8,620 nt of DNA, from the NCBI GenBank assembly GCA_021413535.1, contig JAIOQF010000322.1, positions 1-8,620 of the forward strand, read 5' to 3'. Shown one piece after another: positions 5,754 through 8,620 of the stretch (position 1 is the stretch's first letter; each line of letters opens with the position of its first letter). The translations under genes and the position numbers were made by a program. The notes beneath the pieces are model-generated. The model was not told the DNA's origin, did not search any database, and saw only the letters and a program-made list of their open reading frames with translations. This DNA comes from Verrucomicrobiota bacterium (GTDB lineage: Bacteria > Verrucomicrobiota > Verrucomicrobiia > Verrucomicrobiales > Verrucomicrobiaceae).

Positions 5754-7868
5754 TTAGGACAATCCCGCACGCACCAGGAGCGCCTTGGGATCGGGATCGC
5801 GGCCCATGAAATCACGGAAGAGTTTCGCGGGGTCTTCGCTGTTGCCTTTGCTCAGGATACAATCTCGCAATGCGCGCCCCACTTGCGGATTGAGCACGCC
5901 TTCCTTCTGGAAGCGCGTGAACGCATCCGCGTCAAGCACCTCGGCCCATTTGTAGCTGTAGTAGCTGGCGGCATAACCAACCGGACTGCTAAAGAGATGG
6001 CCGAAGCGCCGCGCAATGGTGGGTGGATTGGTTTGCGTGGGGAAAATATAGTCCGCGAGGATTACCCGAGCGAGCTTGTCGAGATCAGCGTGCTCATCCA
6101 CAGCATGGTGCATGTGCAGTTCGAGATCGAGCTTTCCCTGGCCAAGCTGGCGCATCATGGCCACAGCGCTCATGTAGTTGCGGGCAGCGATCATCTTATT
6201 GTAGAGACCGTCGGGGATGCGCTCGCCGGTTTCATGATGCCTGGCGAAAAAGTCGAGGCTCTCCCGCTCCCAGCAGAAATTTTCCATCACCTGCGATGGT
6301 AGTTCGACGAAATCCCATGCGACGTTCACGCCGTTGAGGCTGGGGATTTCTACGTCGCCGAGGAGTTGATGCAGTAGATGACCAAATTCATGAAACACAG
6401 TGCAGACTTCATCGTGCGTCAGCAGTGCGGGCTTGTCGCCGACGGGCGGTGTCATGTTGCCGCAGATGAGACCGAGATGCGGCCGGCGATCATGGGAACT
6501 GTCACCGGGCCAGCCTCCCTTGAGATAGTTCATCCAGGCACCGCTGCGTTTGGAGTCGCGCGGATGCCAGTCGGCGTAAAAGCTGCCGATGTGTGCGCCG
6601 CCGTTATTGCGAACTTCGTAAAAAGTTACCTCGGGATGCCAGACTTCGACCGGCCCGGATTCCGATGGCGTCGAGCTGGCGGAAACGGTCTTGCCGACCT
6701 CGATGAAGGTCGTCTCGCGACGTTTGATGCGGATATCAAAGAGTCGCTCGGCCAGCCGAAACATCCCGTCGAGCACGCCGTCGACCGGAAAGTAGGGTCG
6801 GAGCTGTTCTTCGTCGAAATCAAATTGCTCGCGACGGCGCTTCTCACTCCACCAAGCGATTTCCCAGGGTTCCAGCAGCCGCACTGGCTGGTGGGATTTG
6901 TCAGCGACATATTCCTGCAACGCGATGATCTCGCGGTCGAATGCGGCCTTGACCTTGTCATGCAGCTCCTCGGTGAAGCCCAGAGCAGTCGCCCCATTCT
7001 TCGCCATCCGACGCTCGAGGATATGATCGGCGAAGTTGTTCTTTCCGAGCAGCCGGGCCTTTTCGTGACGCAGACGAAGAATTTTCCAAACCAGTTCAGT
7101 GTTATCAAAATTACCGCCACGACCGACGGTGCAACTGCCTTCCCAAGCCTGCTTGCGAATGGCATTGTCATCGAGATGCTCCAGCAATGGAATGAGCGAA
7201 GGTGCTTTTAGAGTGAAGCGATAACGCGGTGCATCGGGAGTGCCCAGTCCCTTGGACTCCGCGTCGGCGCGCGCAGCATCGATCGCGCCTTGCGGTAGTC
7301 CTTTGAGCTTCGCCAAATCGTCGAGCACCAACTCCCAGGCATTAGTGGAATCGAGAACGTTCTCGGAATACTTCTGTGTTACTTGTGAGAGCTCGGCTTC
7401 GATCTCCTCCATTCGCTGCTTTTTATCCGGCGGCAGTTCCGCGCCGTGCTGGCGGAAGTAAGCGAGCGCCTCCTCGAGTGCGCGCTTGCGGGTTCCAGTG
7501 AGTGACTTCGCTTCGTCCGTCTGAGAATAAGTCAGCACCAGATCCCAGAGATGTTCGTTGAGCGGAATCTTGGCGAAGAAGGCGCTGACCGCAGGCAGCA
7601 TCTTGTTGTGCGCCTCGCGCAGCGCGGGAGAATTGCAGACCGCGTCAAGGTGTGTGACCAATCCCCATGATTCGTTCAACAAGCGCAGGGCTTCTTCCTG
7701 AGCGAGCATGACACTTTCGAAAGTCAGTTTGCCACGTTCCTGATTGATGATCGCGTCCAAGGCTTGCCCGGCGCGGGAAAGGGCGAGCGTGATATCCTGC
7801 TCGACCGCTTCTGGCGCGAGCGTGGACCAGAGGATGTGGAAAGATTCGGAGAGAAAGGGTTGGGACAT
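5754..7868 (-). CDS. prlC: M3-family zinc oligopeptidase (oligopeptidase A-like)
   Basis: This 704-residue protein is a thimet-oligopeptidase-type (M3) metallopeptidase, close in length to oligopeptidase A/PrlC (about 680). The zinc site is HEFGH at residues 493-497, with catalytic Glu494 and third ligand Glu522 in the downstream FVELPSQVMENF segment. Other family segments are VWHPEVTFYEVRN, IGSFYADWHPRDSKRSGAWM, and the C-terminal FGHLFSSPVGYAASYYSYKW that contains substrate-binding tyrosines. No signal peptide is visible, so it should act in the cytoplasm, degrading short peptides released by proteases. The ATG lies 2 bp after the serA stop, with no Shine-Dalgarno sequence, which points to co-transcription and translational coupling. 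The 31-bp gap to the converging uvrB shows no terminator hairpin. Family is certain; the exact orthology to prlC is likely rather than proven. Confidence 0.94.
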   Translation of the reverse strand: MSQPFLSESFHILWSTLAPEAVEQDITLALSRAGQALDAIINQERGKLTFESVMLAQEEALRLLNESWGLVTHLDAVCNSPALREAHNKMLPAVSAFFAKIPLNEHLWDLVLTYSQTDEAKSLTGTRKRALEEALAYFRQHGAELPPDKKQRMEEIEAELSQVTQKYSENVLDSTNAWELVLDDLAKLKGLPQGAIDAARADAESKGLGTPDAPRYRFTLKAPSLIPLLEHLDDNAIRKQAWEGSCTVGRGGNFDNTELVWKILRLRHEKARLLGKNNFADHILERRMAKNGATALGFTEELHDKVKAAFDREIIALQEYVADKSHQPVRLLEPWEIAWWSEKRRREQFDFDEEQLRPYFPVDGVLDGMFRLAERLFDIRIKRRETTFIEVGKTVSASSTPSESGPVEVWHPEVTFYEVRNNGGAHIGSFYADWHPRDSKRSGAWMNYLKGGWPGDSSHDRRPHLGLICGNMTPPVGDKPALLTHDEVCTVFHEFGHLLHQLLGDVEIPSLNGVNVAWDFVELPSQVMENFCWERESLDFFARHHETGERIPDGLYNKMIAARNYMSAVAMMRQLGQGKLDLELHMHHAVDEHADLDKLARVILADYIFPTQTNPPTIARRFGHLFSSPVGYAASYYSYKWAEVLDADAFTRFQKEGVLNPQVGRALRDCILSKGNSEDPAKLFRDFMGRDPDPKALLVRAGLS

Positions 7869-7870
7869 GA

Positions 7871-8620
7871 CTATTTAGGCTCGACCACCACGCAGTGAAT
7901 ATTCTTTACACCATCGATTTTTTTGAGGTCATTGAGAACCGCTTCGTTCGGTTTGGAATCTAGTGTTAGCAGGGTGAGCGCAGTGCCGCCTTCGACGTTT
8001 CGGCTCAGGCTCATGTTGGCGATGTTGACCTTATGCTTGCCAAGGATGGTGCCATAAGCGCCGATCATGCCGGGTTGATCGATGTTCTCCAGCAGGAGCA
8101 AGGTGCCTTCAGGTTTCGCTTCGACGCGGCGACCGTTGATTCTGACGATGCGCGGGTCGCCGCCGAAGAAGGAACCGGCGATGGTGGCGGTCTGTGCGGC
8201 GTTGCCGACGTGGACTTCGATGAGGTCGCTGAACTCGCAGGGCTCGGGCAGCCGGCTTTCGGTGAAACGCAGGCCGAGATTTTCCGCGCTGCTGATGGCA
8301 TTGATGAGGTTGACCTGATCCGCGCCCATGGGCCTTTCGAGATAACCCTTGAGCACTCCGCGCGAGACGAGAGTGGTATCGAGCTTGCCGAGGTTTCCAC
8401 TGTAGTTCACGCGCAGGAATTCCGCGCGTTGCGGGGCGATCTGGGAAATGAGGCGGCCGAGGATTTCGCCAAAGCGGAGGAAGGGGCCGATCTCCGCGAG
8501 CGTCTTGGGATCAACGTTCGGCATGTTGATGGCGTTGACGACCGTGCCTTCGAGGAGATTCGCTTTCACTTGTTCGGCGATTTCGATGCCGACGCTTTCC
8601 TGGGCTTCCGAGGTGGATGC
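7871..8620 (-). CDS. serA: D-3-phosphoglycerate dehydrogenase, C-terminal part (partial at right edge)
   Basis: SerA oxidises 3-phosphoglycerate to 3-phosphohydroxypyruvate, the first committed step of serine synthesis. The last 249 residues are in the window. The frame is open to the right edge and begins with ASTSEAQESVG, the end of the catalytic domain, so the gene continues beyond 8620. The GTG at 8569 is internal and not a start. An ASB (allosteric substrate-binding) domain of the long-form enzyme follows, about window residues 40-165, containing LRVNYSGNLGKLDTTLVSRG. A C-terminal ACT domain from about residue 172 contains LLENIDQPGMIGAYGTIL and VNIANMSLSRN. The ACT domain usually binds serine for feedback inhibition. 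Having both ASB and ACT domains marks the long enzyme type found in Mycobacterium and Bacillus rather than the shorter E. coli type. The TAG stop is followed 2 bp later by the peptidase start. Confidence 0.96.
   Translation of the reverse strand, partial: ASTSEAQESVGIEIAEQVKANLLEGTVVNAINMPNVDPKTLAEIGPFLRFGEILGRLISQIAPQRAEFLRVNYSGNLGKLDTTLVSRGVLKGYLERPMGADQVNLINAISSAENLGLRFTESRLPEPCEFSDLIEVHVGNAAQTATIAGSFFGGDPRIVRINGRRVEAKPEGTLLLLENIDQPGMIGAYGTILGKHKVNIANMSLSRNVEGGTALTLLTLDSKPNEAVLNDLKKIDGVKNIHCVVVEPK

Noticed and set aside
6378..7211. Plus-strand open frame (277 codons) inside the M3 peptidase gene
   Set aside because: It is antisense to the well-supported peptidase, with a mixed composition and no family features.
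8567..8569. GTG as the start of a 232-residue stand-alone ACT-domain protein
   Set aside because: The same frame continues upstream to the window edge with the conserved SerA segment ASTSEAQESVG, so this is an internal codon of a partial serA.

Overview
The window reads as an ordinary stretch of chromosome from a high-GC bacterium, most likely a member of the Verrucomicrobiota or a close PVC relative. This is inferred from three things: a stand-alone SWIB-domain protein with a lysine-rich tail, a near-universal lack of Shine-Dalgarno sequences at the gene starts, and a large clustered-hairpin repeat of a type I associate with PVC genomes. No 16S rRNA or other taxonomic marker is present, so the assignment is moderate only. 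I see no tRNA, rRNA, CRISPR array, insertion sequence, prophage or defence gene.

Layout, left to right. Positions 1-194 hold a composite palindromic repeat of six short hairpins arranged as three mirror pairs around position 98. A minus-strand PAS/histidine-kinase gene (249-1403) follows; its 3' end faces the repeat. It is divergent from a plus-strand cutA (1527-1847). cutA converges on, and overlaps by 25 bp, a minus-strand YhaM-like OB-fold/HD phosphohydrolase gene (1823-2893). A 231-bp divergent intergenic region (2894-3124) then carries a plausible promoter, a hairpin and a G-free leader for a 95-aa SWIB-domain protein (3125-3412), which ends at a strong intrinsic terminator (3430-3465). 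uvrB (3521-5722) follows on the plus strand. It converges, with a 31-bp gap, on a minus-strand pair: the C-terminal part of serA (running off the right edge, 8620-7871) and, 2 bp after its stop, an M3-family oligopeptidase gene (7868-5754).

Functionally the genes are mostly housekeeping: nucleotide excision repair (UvrB), serine biosynthesis (SerA), peptide turnover (M3 oligopeptidase), probable RNA 3'-end trimming or an HD hydrolase (YhaM-like), a CutA1 trimer protein, a probable small chromatin-type DNA-binding protein (SWIB), and a soluble sensor kinase whose response regulator is not in the window. Only serA and the peptidase gene look like a co-transcribed pair; the other genes appear to be single units.

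I found no convincing new multi-gene system. The points most worth a second look are the mirror-symmetric hairpin element, whose two arms show compensatory base-pair changes; a 53-residue insertion in UvrB just before the VEQIIRPTG segment, encoded by DNA with a perfect short palindrome; and the structured, then G-free, leader of the SWIB gene.
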